Source of the DNA: RGIG3013 sp045538935
Lineage (GTDB): Bacteria; Bacillota; Clostridia; Oscillospirales; Acutalibacteraceae
Direction: 5' to 3'
Assembly (NCBI GenBank): GCA_045538935.1
Contig: JAZQEI010000013.1
Coordinates: forward strand, 1 to 34,252
Length of the DNA: 34,252 bases
How positions within the stretch are numbered: position 1 is the first letter of the stretch; each line of letters opens with the position of its first letter. The notes under the pieces are model-generated. The model saw only the letters and a list, made by a program, of their open reading frames with translations, had not been told where the DNA came from and searched no databases. The position numbers were made by a program, and so were the translations under genes. This document shows, piece after piece, positions 7,578 through 15,105 of this stretch.

Positions 7578-9062
7578 TTAAATGTTTAAAAATGAAAAAA
7601 TAGTTGTATCTAGGTTGTCCTTATCGCAAACATTGTTAAAGCGAGGTGTTTTACCCTTTAAGTTGGCAATAGGAGCAGGAATTTGAACGCCCGAAACTTT
7701 CATTAACTTTTCTAATGTTGCAAAGTCGTTATCCTCTGCTTTTTCACCTAACGACTCTAAAACATCGGCAGCAAACTTATAAGGACTTGCGGTAGATGCA
7801 ATAACCGTTAGAGAATCGTCACCTGTTGCCTCTACATAATCTTTATAAACCTTAACTGCAACGGCAGTGTGAGTATCACAAAGATATCCGTACTCTTTAA
7901 ATATGTTGTTAATTGTATCTTTAGTTTCTGCATCTGAACAGCATCCGCCATAGAAAATTTCTTGAATTTTTTCCAAAATTTCACTATCTACGGTGTATTT
8001 GCCGTCTTTAGCAAGTTTGTCTTGTAAATCTGTTACCTTTGCATCATTTCTGCCGCTAAGCTCGTAAAGCATACGCTCAAGATTGCTTGATATAAGAATG
8101 TCCATAGATGGAGAAATTGTGGTATAAAACTGACGGTTGCGGTCATATGTGCCACTATTTAAAAAGTCAGTAAGAACGTTGTTTGCGTTAGATGCGCAAA
8201 TAAGCTTCTTTATAGGCACACCCATAGCTTTTGCATAGTATGCCGCTAAAATATTACCGAAGTTACCGGTTGGAACAACTACATTAAAGCCATCGTTTGC
8301 CTTATTAGAATTTACTAAATCGCAATAAGCAGATATATAGTAAATAATTTGCGGTACAAGTCTGCCCCAGTTAATAGAGTTAGCGCTAGAAAACTGCATT
8401 CCATTTGCTTCTAACTTTTTACAAATTTCAGGATTAGTGAAAATCTTTTTAACGCCCGACTGTGCATCGTCAAAATTACCCTTTATGCCGCAAACAAAAA
8501 CATTTTGACCCTCTTGGGTATCCATTTGAAGTTTTTGCATATTGCTTACGCCGCTTTGCGGATAAAAGACAATTATTTTTGTGTTTTCAACATCTTTAAA
8601 GCCCTCTAGTGCAGCTTTGCCGGTATCACCGGAAGTAGCAACAAGAATTATTGTTTCTTTACCGTTAGCAACTTTTTTTGCCGAAGTTACAAGCAAATAA
8701 GGTAACAGTTGTAAGGCTAAATCTTTAAATGCGCATGTAGGCCCGTGCCAAAGCTCTAATAAATGCATATTTTTGCCATCAACACATTTTAGCGGTGCAG
8801 GCTGGTTATTATCAAAGCTATTAGAATACGCTCCGTTTACACAGAAATCTATTTCTTGTTCGGTAAAATCAGTTAAGAAATATTTAAGTACGTGTTTTGC
8901 TCTACCAATATAATCTAACGAACAAAGTGTACTAAAATCATCGTTAGATAGTACGGGTATTGTTTCGGGAACGAATAGTCCGCCATCGTTACTTATTCCT
9001 TTTGCTATTGCACCAGCGGCAGTAACACAAAGTTTAGAATCTCTTGTACTGTTGTAATTCAT
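7578..9062 (-). CDS. thrC: Threonine synthase
   Basis: PLP enzyme of the last step of threonine synthesis, converting O-phosphohomoserine to threonine. The 494 residues fit the longer class of threonine synthase. The PLP-binding lysine is K113 in WHGPTCAFKDLALQ. Further family motifs are the N-terminal AIAKGISNDGGLFVPE, VATSGDTGKAALEG, and the phosphate-binding PTGNFGN. AGGGGAAATATT precedes the ATG. It lies 10 bp after yraN at the end of the rplS-lepB-rbgA-rnhB-yraN series, so a biosynthetic gene is attached to a ribosome/cell-envelope operon. No other threonine gene is in the window. Confidence 0.97.
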   Translation of the reverse strand: MNYNSTRDSKLCVTAAGAIAKGISNDGGLFVPETIPVLSNDDFSTLCSLDYIGRAKHVLKYFLTDFTEQEIDFCVNGAYSNSFDNNQPAPLKCVDGKNMHLLELWHGPTCAFKDLALQLLPYLLVTSAKKVANGKETIILVATSGDTGKAALEGFKDVENTKIIVFYPQSGVSNMQKLQMDTQEGQNVFVCGIKGNFDDAQSGVKKIFTNPEICKKLEANGMQFSSANSINWGRLVPQIIYYISAYCDLVNSNKANDGFNVVVPTGNFGNILAAYYAKAMGVPIKKLICASNANNVLTDFLNSGTYDRNRQFYTTISPSMDILISSNLERMLYELSGRNDAKVTDLQDKLAKDGKYTVDSEILEKIQEIFYGGCCSDAETKDTINNIFKEYGYLCDTHTAVAVKVYKDYVEATGDDSLTVIASTASPYKFAADVLESLGEKAEDNDFATLEKLMKVSGVQIPAPIANLKGKTPRFNNVCDKDNLDTTIFSFLNI

Positions 9063-9072
9063 AATATTTCCC

Positions 9073-9435
9073 CTATTCTACGCCAGAAAAAGCGCTTTCT
9101 ATATAGTTAATTTTACAAGTATTGTTTTGATATATAATTTCGGCAACATCAAATCTAACTTGTAGTCCCTCACACAAATTATGGCCCAGATACTGTAAAG
9201 CAGTAAGTTTTATTTTTTGTTGTTTCTTTGTATCAACCGACTCACGCGGCAAAGAGAGAGCATGTGTGTTTCGAGTTTTTACCTCTACAAAAGCAATTAC
9301 ATTATTGTTTTCAGCAATAATATCTATTTCACCAAAACGGCTATGATAATTAGTTGCCGTTATAATATAGCCTTTTTTCTTTAAATACTGCGAAACTATT
9401 GTTTCACCTTTGTTGCCTAATGTTTTTGTGTTCAT
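9073..9435 (-). CDS. YraN/UPF0102 family nuclease-fold protein
   Basis: A 120-residue protein of the UPF0102 family, which has a restriction-endonuclease-like fold. Visible motifs: LGNKGETIVSQYLKKKGY at the N-terminus, then GEIDII (E36, D38) and FVEVKTR (E51, K53), matching the family's PD-(D/E)xK-like core. The start ATG overlaps the rnhB stop (ATGA), so the genes are translationally coupled. Next to rnhB is the usual place for this gene in many bacteria, which hints at nucleic-acid processing. The exact role is unknown. Confidence 0.92.
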   Translation of the reverse strand: MNTKTLGNKGETIVSQYLKKKGYIITATNYHSRFGEIDIIAENNNVIAFVEVKTRNTHALSLPRESVDTKKQQKIKLTALQYLGHNLCEGLQVRFDVAEIIYQNNTCKINYIESAFSGVE

Positions 9436-10031
9436 AAAATATTTTTCAAAAAAGACATACGGTGTATTTTACAAGGACCATACTGCTTTATGGCATCGGT
9501 ATGCTCTTTGGTGCCGTAGCCTTTGTGCTTTTTAAAATTATACTGCGGATATTCTTTATCGTACTCTAACATTAATCTATCTCGGCTAACCTTTGCTAGA
9601 ATAGATGCCGCCGAAATTGAGCAAGATTTAGCATCGCCTTTAACTATTGTTTTTGAAGGTATTTGTAATCCTTTAGGAGTTCTGTTTCCATCTATAAGCG
9701 CATAATCAGCCCTTACATTTAAACCGTTTACGGCACGCTCCATAGCAATAAATGTAGCACCTAAAATGTTATACTCTTCTATTTCTTCTACGCTTGAATA
9801 TGCTATACAAAAGCTTACGGCATTTTGTTTAATAACATCAAAAAGCTGTTCTCTTTTTTTCTCGCTTAGCTTTTTAGAATCATTAAGCTCGGGTATATTA
9901 AGGTTGGTGGGTAATATTACAGCAGCTGCACATACCGGACCGGCAAGTGGACCTCTGCCTGCCTCGTCTACACCGCAAACCGAAATATAACCATTACTAA
10001 TTGCCTCTTTTTCAAATTCAAAATCGGGCAT
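9432..10031 (-). CDS. rnhB: Ribonuclease HII
   Basis: Cleaves the RNA strand of RNA-DNA hybrids and single ribonucleotides in DNA. The 199 residues begin with the hallmark GVDEAGRGPLAGPV (D22, E23); the other catalytic acids are D114 in LIDGNR and D133 in KGDAKS, and the SISAASILAKVSRD stretch is conserved. The start is directly adjacent to the rbgA stop (TAAATG), with GAGGAAG just upstream. It overlaps yraN downstream by 4 bp. Confidence 0.97.
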   Translation of the reverse strand: MPDFEFEKEAISNGYISVCGVDEAGRGPLAGPVCAAAVILPTNLNIPELNDSKKLSEKKREQLFDVIKQNAVSFCIAYSSVEEIEEYNILGATFIAMERAVNGLNVRADYALIDGNRTPKGLQIPSKTIVKGDAKSCSISAASILAKVSRDRLMLEYDKEYPQYNFKKHKGYGTKEHTDAIKQYGPCKIHRMSFLKNIL

Positions 10032-10898
10032 TTAAACTTCCTCCGGTTTTTCAAGTGTAATTCTACCAATTTTGCAATTACGATATTCCTCAAGCAGCAT
10101 ATTTGCAGCGCGTTCGGTATCTGTCACTCCACCGCGCAACATCATTCCTCTACGCTTTCCAATAGCGCACAAAAGTTCATATGCATCTTGATTGTATTCC
10201 ACGCCGTAGCGATTTTTCAGTAGTTCAAAATAATCACTGCTTATTGTCTCAAGCAGTCTTACAGCCAACAATTCGGTATCTAAAACGGCATCTTTTACAG
10301 CACCCGTAAAGGCTAATTTTAAGCCGACGGCTTTATCATCAAACTTAGGCCAAAGTATACCGGGAGTGTCTAAAAGTTCTAGGTCTTTGTCTATTTTAAA
10401 CCACTGATTACCCCTTGTAACACCAGGTCTGTTCTCTGCCTTTGCGCGATTTGCTCCGCACATTTTATTTATAAAAGAAGACTTACCAACATTAGGAATA
10501 CCTACAACCATAATTTTTAAGGTTTTACCAACCATTCCTTTTTGACGATAACGCTCTAATTTGTCACCAAGCAAATTAATTGCCGCGGCTTTAAATCCCT
10601 TAAGACCGCTACCTGTACGGCAATCTACCGCTAATGCAGTTATATTTTGTGACTTATAATAATTTATCCATTTAGCAGTAGTATTAGCATCGGCCATGTC
10701 GCACTTATTAAGCAATATAATGCGCGGCTTACCCGATATAAGTGAATTTATTTCGGGATTACGACTGCTTTGCGGAATACGTGCATCAACAATTTCGGCT
10801 ACAGCGTCTACAAGGCTTAAAGACTCTTTTATAGTACGCCTCGTTTTTGCCATGTGCCCCGGGAACCACTGAATAGTTTGTTCTTCGCTCATTATCAT
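10032..10898 (-). CDS. rbgA: Ribosome biogenesis GTPase RbgA (YlqF), circularly permuted
   Basis: GTPase needed for late maturation of the 50S subunit. The 288 residues start with the family signature QWFPGHMAKTRR. The GTPase motifs are in permuted order: G4 NKCD (64-67), then G1 GIPNVGKS (133-140), G2 T161 in RPGVTRG, and G3 DTPG (177-180). The first ATG overlaps the lepB stop (ATGA). GGGGGA lies too close to it but is well placed for the second ATG two codons later (10892), so the true start may be there. The order lepB-rbgA-rnhB is conserved in Firmicutes. Confidence 0.96.
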   Translation of the reverse strand: MIMSEEQTIQWFPGHMAKTRRTIKESLSLVDAVAEIVDARIPQSSRNPEINSLISGKPRIILLNKCDMADANTTAKWINYYKSQNITALAVDCRTGSGLKGFKAAAINLLGDKLERYRQKGMVGKTLKIMVVGIPNVGKSSFINKMCGANRAKAENRPGVTRGNQWFKIDKDLELLDTPGILWPKFDDKAVGLKLAFTGAVKDAVLDTELLAVRLLETISSDYFELLKNRYGVEYNQDAYELLCAIGKRRGMMLRGGVTDTERAANMLLEEYRNCKIGRITLEKPEEV

Positions 10899-11497
10899 AG
10901 TCCCCCAAATGTATCAAACGGGTATACTCTTAAAACTGCCTTGCCTAAAATATATCTAACATCGACCATACCGTCATTACCTATGCCGGTTGAACGGCTG
11001 TCTAACGATTCATTTCGGTTATCGCCCAAAACAAAAACGTGGCCCTCGGGCACTACTACGGGGAATTTAACATCTCCCGGTCTGGTAGTAAGAGTCTTTG
11101 TGTAGGGTTCGTTAAGCTCTACACCGTCTACATAAACCTTACCTTTATTAAAATCAATATTAACAACCTGACCTTCGGTTGCTATAACACGCTTAATAAT
11201 ACGACTGTGAACATGTTCGCCCTCGTATGAGTTTAGAGCATTTTCGGAAATAACAACAATGTCAAACTGTTTAGGAGTATAGAACAGATTAGTTATAATT
11301 ACCTTGTCTTCAGACCTTAGAGTATTAAGCATAGAATCACCGCTAATGGTAATTACCCTAAACAAAAGTGTAAAAATTATTACTACTGCAACAATAGAGG
11401 TGCAAATGATTTCTAACCATTCAAAAAGCTCATTTTTAACTGTTCGCTCAGAAAATTGTTTTTCGGCATCGTAACCGATATTTTCTGGGTTTTCCAT
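10895..11497 (-). CDS. lepB: Signal peptidase I
   Basis: Membrane protease that removes signal peptides from exported proteins. The 200 residues contain one N-terminal membrane segment (about 27-47), the catalytic serine S55 in ISGDSMLNTL and the catalytic lysine K102 in RIIKRVIA, followed by the conserved GDNRNESLDSR box. This is the single-TM Gram-positive type. AAAGGAGTG precedes the start. It follows rplS after a hairpin (11540-11560) and overlaps rbgA by 4 bp. Likely clients in the window are the secreted proteins at 1-2712 and 13986-14441. Confidence 0.97.
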   Translation of the reverse strand: MENPENIGYDAEKQFSERTVKNELFEWLEIICTSIVAVVIIFTLLFRVITISGDSMLNTLRSEDKVIITNLFYTPKQFDIVVISENALNSYEGEHVHSRIIKRVIATEGQVVNIDFNKGKVYVDGVELNEPYTKTLTTRPGDVKFPVVVPEGHVFVLGDNRNESLDSRSTGIGNDGMVDVRYILGKAVLRVYPFDTFGGL

Positions 11498-11529
11498 TCT
11501 GCAACACTCCTTTTTGGTGAATTAACAAA

Positions 11530-11560
11530 AAATGCAAAAGGGAGACACACCGTGTCTCCC
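11530..11560 (-). terminator. Terminator or attenuator between rplS and lepB
   Basis: Minus strand: GGGAGACAC, loop GGT, GTGTCTCCC (11540-11560), a perfect 9-bp stem followed by TTTTGCATTTTTTG. There is no separate promoter before lepB that I can see, so this is probably a partial terminator that lowers expression of the downstream genes relative to the ribosomal protein. Confidence 0.8.
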
Positions 11561-11569
11561 ATGCTTTTA

Positions 11570-11911
11570 TCAGATCTGCTCTTTAACCTTTGCCGACTTG
11601 CCGACTCTATCACGCAGATAGTAAAGCTTTGCTCTGCGTACACGGCCTTCTCTTACGAGTTCTACCTTGTCAACATTAGGTGAATGAACCGGGAAAACAC
11701 GCTCAACGCCAACGCCATAAGAAATACGACGAACAGTAAATGTTTCGGCGATACCGCTGTTATTCTTTGCGATAACGGTTCCCTCAAATACCTGAATTCT
11801 TTCTCTTTCGCCTTCACGAATCTTTACGTGAACACGAACTGTGCTACCAATTTTGATTACAGGAGCATTTTCCTTAATCATACCGGCAGTAAGTTCTTTA
11901 ATGATATCCAT
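11570..11911 (-). CDS. rplS: 50S ribosomal protein L19
   Basis: The 113-residue L19 lies at the 30S-50S interface. Recognised by the conserved DTVRVHVKI-like segment (STVRVHVKIREGERERIQVFEG), followed by FTVRRISYGVGVERVFP and the end RVRRAKLYYLRD. Length is normal. TCCTCCTT on the plus strand (AAGGAGGA on the coding strand) is a strong ribosome-binding site. It is the first gene of the operon behind a strong promoter and a structured leader of about 117 nt. Confidence 0.98.
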   Translation of the reverse strand: MDIIKELTAGMIKENAPVIKIGSTVRVHVKIREGERERIQVFEGTVIAKNNSGIAETFTVRRISYGVGVERVFPVHSPNVDKVELVREGRVRRAKLYYLRDRVGKSAKVKEQI

Positions 11912-12028
11912 TATTTTTCCTCCTTAAAAACATCAGACGTTCGTGCGCCCAATGCGCAGAGGACCATCCGCTTCAATGTCGTTTTACGGCATTAAACCCA
12001 CCCGTAAGGCTCGGGTAAAATCAAATGC
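11912..12028 (-). ncRNA. Structured 5' leader of rplS, candidate ribosomal-protein autoregulatory element
   Basis: Between the predicted transcription start (about 12028) and rplS the RNA can form an outer stem GGCATT (12024-12029) with AATGCC (11988-11993) enclosing CCCG/CGGG (12012-12015 with 12001-12004). A second hairpin, TGCGC-N5-GCGCA (11944-11958), lies closer to the gene. UCCUC in that region could also pair with GAGGA of the Shine-Dalgarno. L19 leaders that control their own operon are known in Firmicutes. The match to that family is inferred from position and structure, not tested. Confidence 0.5.
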
Positions 12029-12034
12029 CTAAGT

Positions 12035-12063
12035 ATTCTACCACAACACTTATGAAAATGCAA
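12035..12063 (-). promoter_or_regulatory. Promoter of the rplS operon
   Basis: Minus strand: -35 TTGCAT (12058-12063), a 17-bp spacer and -10 TAGAAT (12035-12040). An inverted repeat (12045-12068) overlaps the -35 box. Confidence 0.75.
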
Positions 12064-12073
12064 GTGTTTTTTT
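12045..12073 (+). terminator. Plus-strand terminator-like hairpin overlapping the rplS promoter
   Basis: AACACTT (12045-12051), a 10-nt loop, AAGTGTT (12062-12068), then a run of T. It reads as an intrinsic terminator on the plus strand, where no gene is close upstream. It may block antisense transcription into the LCP gene, or the repeat may instead be an operator on the rplS -35 box. Confidence 0.45.
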
Positions 12074-12082
12074 ATTTTCTCA

Positions 12083-13153
12083 TTATTGCTCTATATAAAA
12101 GAGTTCTAAAACTTGTTCGTATAATTGTTCAGCATCTACATGAAACTCATCATACTGCTCGCCTTCTACCATTTGTCCTTTTATAGATAAGAAATTTGGT
12201 TCATTTTCGGTTTTAACAACAACGCTTGCCAAAAACGTAACATCAGATGCACTGAAAGACGTTACCATATCGGTCTTTAAAATATTAAAAATTTTAAGTG
12301 GATATCCAATATCCTTTTTTGTAGATGCTAATATTTTATTACCCAAAGACTTTAAAAAATAACGTTGACGCGCTAATCTGCTATCGTTAGAGCCAAACAC
12401 CGTTTTATCACGATAACGAACATATTTTAAAGCAGTTTTTCCGCTAACGGTTATTTTATTGCCAGTTTGCTCGGTAAAAGAAGAATTATATTCTGGTACC
12501 TCTACCCCGCCAACATAATTAGTTAGTGACGAAACAGAACTCATATCGAAGGTTATATATCGGTTAACGGGCACGCCGTACAATAATCTCGAAACGGCAG
12601 TAGCGGTATTTTCACAACTAGTTGTTTTACCGTCACCATAAGCAAACGCAGCACAAATAGGAAGTTTTTTTATGCCTACATATTTTCCGGTTTGCGAGTA
12701 AAGATTAACATCTGCCACGATATCACGCGAGATGGATAAAAAATTCATATCGCCGCTGACGGTGTCTATAATAGCCAAATATAATGCATCGGCCTGGCCG
12801 TTTTTGCCTATTACGGTTGACGTTTTATCAACATCGGTTTTATCTACGCCTAAAAACAAAACTGTTGTTATGTTTTCATTATAAATATACTTTTTATCTT
12901 TATATACAACTGTGTGTCCGTCATCATCTATTTCAATTTCAACACTAGTATCAGGTGTTGATATTACAACATCGCTATTGCCAAGCATTCCCTTTTTACC
13001 GCTATTGTACATTATATAAACAGTAGACACAGCAACAATAATAAGTGACAATAATACAGCAATAACAATGATTAATACTTTAAGCCATTTTTTTATTTGT
13101 GGTTTTTGAGGGATAACATTTTCGTTCAAAACTGAATCACTTTGTTTTTTCAT
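12083..13153 (-). CDS. LytR-CpsA-Psr (LCP) family cell-wall polymer ligase
   Basis: LCP enzymes transfer lipid-linked teichoic acids or capsular polysaccharides onto peptidoglycan. This 356-residue protein has a short cytoplasmic N-terminus, one membrane segment (about 23-47) and an extracellular LCP domain (about 92-300). Conserved elements are VLFLGVD, the NGQADALYLAIID stretch, FLSISRDI with its catalytic-type arginine, NRYITFDM and the later RYRDK-SRLARQ segment. The start overlaps the end of the sortase gene by 17 bp, so the two wall-assembly enzymes are probably co-translated. Which polymer it attaches cannot be told. Confidence 0.93.
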   Translation of the reverse strand: MKKQSDSVLNENVIPQKPQIKKWLKVLIIVIAVLLSLIIVAVSTVYIMYNSGKKGMLGNSDVVISTPDTSVEIEIDDDGHTVVYKDKKYIYNENITTVLFLGVDKTDVDKTSTVIGKNGQADALYLAIIDTVSGDMNFLSISRDIVADVNLYSQTGKYVGIKKLPICAAFAYGDGKTTSCENTATAVSRLLYGVPVNRYITFDMSSVSSLTNYVGGVEVPEYNSSFTEQTGNKITVSGKTALKYVRYRDKTVFGSNDSRLARQRYFLKSLGNKILASTKKDIGYPLKIFNILKTDMVTSFSASDVTFLASVVVKTENEPNFLSIKGQMVEGEQYDEFHVDAEQLYEQVLELFYIEQ

Positions 13154-13901
13154 TATTTATAAGTACCCCTTGAACTAAATATCTGTACTCAGGTTGGCTA
13201 TTTGCATAGCAAGTAGAAAGTGTAACAATTTTGCTATCAGCGTCTACCTGCACATCGGCTCTTATATTTGCGTTAGCCGTTAGTGATAAAATGCTATCTA
13301 TATACTCGGAAAAAACCTGTCTGTCTGAAAAATCAAAAGAGTTTAGGATATGCCTATTATCATACCTATATGCTGCAAAGATTTCATAGGTATATATGTT
13401 GCCCGGTGTATAGATATAAAAATATCTGTTTGTGTCAAAAAACTCTCTTTTCTTAAACTGATGCAATGTTCTAAACATTGTGCCGTTAGCCATATTATGA
13501 CCGTAAATTATGGTATTCGGATCTGCAAAGTTTTTTTGATTTGCTCGCTGAGTATATAATGAACCCGCACGGCTTTTTTGCTTATTAATATCATGATTTA
13601 AATAGAAATTATCGTCCTCAAAATAGGCCTGCAAAATAGGATAATCAACATTTGTTCCGGGTATAGTAATCCAAGCATATACGTCACCATTTTGTTCGGC
13701 AAGCGTGGCAAAATCTATTGGATTATCTGGCAAATTTTCTTCTGATGAAACCTGCTGTGAAGTAACAGTAGACTCGCTTTTGTATTTTTCTGAATCGAAT
13801 TTACCCGAATAAACAAGGTCAATAAACCGCATAGCCGATATAATAAATATCAGCGAAAATACAGTTATTAAAATTGTTCTTAAAACCACTTTACGTTCCA
13901 T
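13137..13901 (-). CDS. Class B sortase
   Basis: Transpeptidase that links secreted proteins with a C-terminal sorting motif to the cell wall or a pilus. The 254 residues include one N-terminal membrane segment (about 9-28). Catalytic residues: H135 in IIYGHNM, C231 in LSTCY and R240 in PEYRYLVQG. The NGDVYAWITIPGTNVDYPILQ and YLNHDI segments are typical of class B. It lies 84 bp downstream of a small protein with a sortase-like C-terminus (with a terminator between them) and overlaps an LCP ligase. A clear promoter of its own was not found, so it may depend on read-through. Confidence 0.95.
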   Translation of the reverse strand: MERKVVLRTILITVFSLIFIISAMRFIDLVYSGKFDSEKYKSESTVTSQQVSSEENLPDNPIDFATLAEQNGDVYAWITIPGTNVDYPILQAYFEDDNFYLNHDINKQKSRAGSLYTQRANQKNFADPNTIIYGHNMANGTMFRTLHQFKKREFFDTNRYFYIYTPGNIYTYEIFAAYRYDNRHILNSFDFSDRQVFSEYIDSILSLTANANIRADVQVDADSKIVTLSTCYANSQPEYRYLVQGVLINNEKTK

Positions 13902-13924
13902 TTAAACACCTATTATTAAAAATT

Positions 13925-13961
13925 ATTCCTATCCAAAAACACAAAGAATTCGGATAGGAAT
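13925..13961 (-). terminator. Terminator between the small surface protein and the sortase
   Basis: ATTCCTATCC (13952-13961 on the minus strand) pairs perfectly with GGATAGGAAT (13925-13934), a 10-bp stem followed by AATTTTTAATAA. The large loop and imperfect U-tract suggest incomplete termination, which would favour much more surface protein than sortase. Confidence 0.75.
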
Positions 13962-13985
13962 AGATAAACACATTTTTATTAAAAT

Positions 13986-14441
13986 TTAAGCCTTAACTTT
14001 TTTCACAGAAAGTGCTAAGCCGAAAGCCGAAACTACTGCGAATACTAAAAGAGCAGTAACATTATAACCAGATTCCGGAGATGTGTCGCTGCCGTCCGAA
14101 TCACCGACAGAGCCCTTATTTGCAGTAAATACTGCAGTAGCAGTTACGTCGTTTATCGCCTCAATCTTTATAACTTTATCAGTAAGAGCGCCTTCAACCA
14201 TTTTGTAATCAACATCTTTTGTGCCGCTTAATTCCCAGCCGGTAAACTCTTCACCCTCAGCCGGTGTTGCAGTAAGAGTAAATATCTTTTCTGCTTTATC
14301 TTTAGTAGCGGTACCGTTCCCCTCTACCTTAACTGTAACATCAGCAATATCACCACCAACATAGCTATCAGCCGCAAAGGAGGGAATTGCTAAAGTAAAC
14401 ATTAAAGCTAAAACAAGTAAAAGTGCAGATACCTTTTTCAT
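13986..14441 (-). CDS. Small secreted protein with InlB-type beta repeat and sortase-like C-terminal signal
   Basis: A 151-residue protein. Residues 1-23 are a signal peptide (MKK, hydrophobic core, SFA before the likely cut). Residues about 32-106 form one beta-strand repeat with the TLTATPAEGEEFTGWELSG segment typical of InlB B-repeat/bacterial repeat domains. A Ser/Gly/Asp linker follows (110-120), then SPESG (121-125), a hydrophobic segment (about 128-146) and a basic end KKVKA. This is the layout of a sorting signal. The motif resembles the (S/P)PxTG type used by clostridial class B sortases, with Ser in place of Thr. The neighbouring sortase is the obvious candidate enzyme. Ligand or role unknown. 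Confidence 0.8.
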   Translation of the reverse strand: MKKVSALLLVLALMFTLAIPSFAADSYVGGDIADVTVKVEGNGTATKDKAEKIFTLTATPAEGEEFTGWELSGTKDVDYKMVEGALTDKVIKIEAINDVTATAVFTANKGSVGDSDGSDTSPESGYNVTALLVFAVVSAFGLALSVKKVKA

Positions 14442-14471
14442 AACTTTACCCCTTATAAATAACTTTTTATT

Positions 14472-14500
14472 ATTATATCATTTTGAAATTAAAATTTCAA
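14472..14500 (-). promoter_or_regulatory. Promoter of the small surface-protein gene with a palindrome on the -35 box
   Basis: Minus strand: -35 TTGAAA (14495-14500), a 17-bp spacer and -10 TATAAT (14472-14477). TTGAAATT-NN-AATTTCAA (14483-14500) is an 8+8-bp inverted repeat covering the -35 box; it may be an operator, or simply the AT-rich terminator of the Lrp gene upstream. Confidence 0.65.
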
Positions 14501-14516
14501 TACTAAAATTTTAATT

Positions 14517-14969
14517 TTACTCTTGACTTTCTGCTGCGTCTAAATCCACATAACGATATTCTTGTGGAGAAGAAAAAGCAATTTGAGTTTCAGTTTTGCC
14601 AAACTCTTGAAGTCTGCCTATAAATACATCAAGTTCTTCGGTAGTTTTAAAAGCAACTTTCATTATTATTGAATAATGACCGGTTACACAACAACACTCT
14701 AAAACATTTGGGTGCGAACATATAAACGGATAAAATTCGGGCTTTTGGGTGGGTGCTAAATCTAGATTGATAAAAGCAATTATAGGATATCCTGCTTTTT
14801 TATGATCAATTTTTGCAGTATAACCCGATATTATTCCTTCTGTTTCAAGTCTTTCTATTCTTGCGGCTGTAGCAGGCGAAGACAAAAAAACTTGCTGTGC
14901 CAACTGTTTTAATGGCATTCTGGCATTTTTTTGTAATAATGATATTAGTTTTAAATCTATATTATCCAT
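14517..14969 (-). CDS. Lrp/AsnC family transcriptional regulator
   Basis: About 150 residues: an N-terminal helix-turn-helix (IDLKLISLLQKNARMPLKQLA, then SSPATAARIERLETEGIISGYTA) and a C-terminal RAM/AsnC ligand-binding domain (about 65-140) with CCCVTGHYSIIMKV. Such proteins sense amino acids and act as local or global regulators. I place the start at the ATG at 14969 because GGAGAG lies just upstream of it; an ATG 12 bp earlier overlaps that site and has none of its own. It has its own promoter and lies between the surface cluster and the RNF operon; its targets are unknown. Confidence 0.92.
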   Translation of the reverse strand: MDNIDLKLISLLQKNARMPLKQLAQQVFLSSPATAARIERLETEGIISGYTAKIDHKKAGYPIIAFINLDLAPTQKPEFYPFICSHPNVLECCCVTGHYSIIMKVAFKTTEELDVFIGRLQEFGKTETQIAFSSPQEYRYVDLDAAESQE

Positions 14970-14999
14970 AAAACTCTCCATAATAAATCTATACTTAAC

Positions 15000-15028
15000 A
15001 TTTTAATGTAAATTAGAGTTTGTGTCAA
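15000..15028 (-). promoter_or_regulatory. Promoter of the Lrp/AsnC gene
   Basis: Minus strand: -35 TTGACA (15023-15028), a 17-bp spacer and -10 TAAAAT (15000-15005). Good consensus match. Confidence 0.75.
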
Positions 15029-15030
15029 TA

Positions 15031-15050
15031 TAAGTCTTTATTAAGACTTA
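15031..15050. promoter_or_regulatory. Inverted repeat just upstream of the Lrp/AsnC promoter
   Basis: TAAGTCTT (15031-15038), 4-nt loop, AAGACTTA (15043-15050): a perfect 8-bp inverted repeat ending 3 bp from the -35 box. It is a candidate site for autoregulation, or a minor hairpin after the rnfB terminator. Confidence 0.35.
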
Positions 15051-15061
15051 AAAATATTAAG

Positions 15062-15102
15062 AAAACTGCCTTTGTAAAGCTAACGCCAACAAAAGCAGTT
15101 TT
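15062..15102 (-). terminator. Terminator of the rnf operon
   Basis: On the minus strand AAAACTGCTTTTGT (15089-15102) pairs with ACAAAGGCAGTTTT (15062-15075), a 14-bp stem with one G-U pair, followed by CTTAATATTTTT. It lies directly after the rnfB stop. Confidence 0.85.
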
Positions 15103-15105
15103 AAT

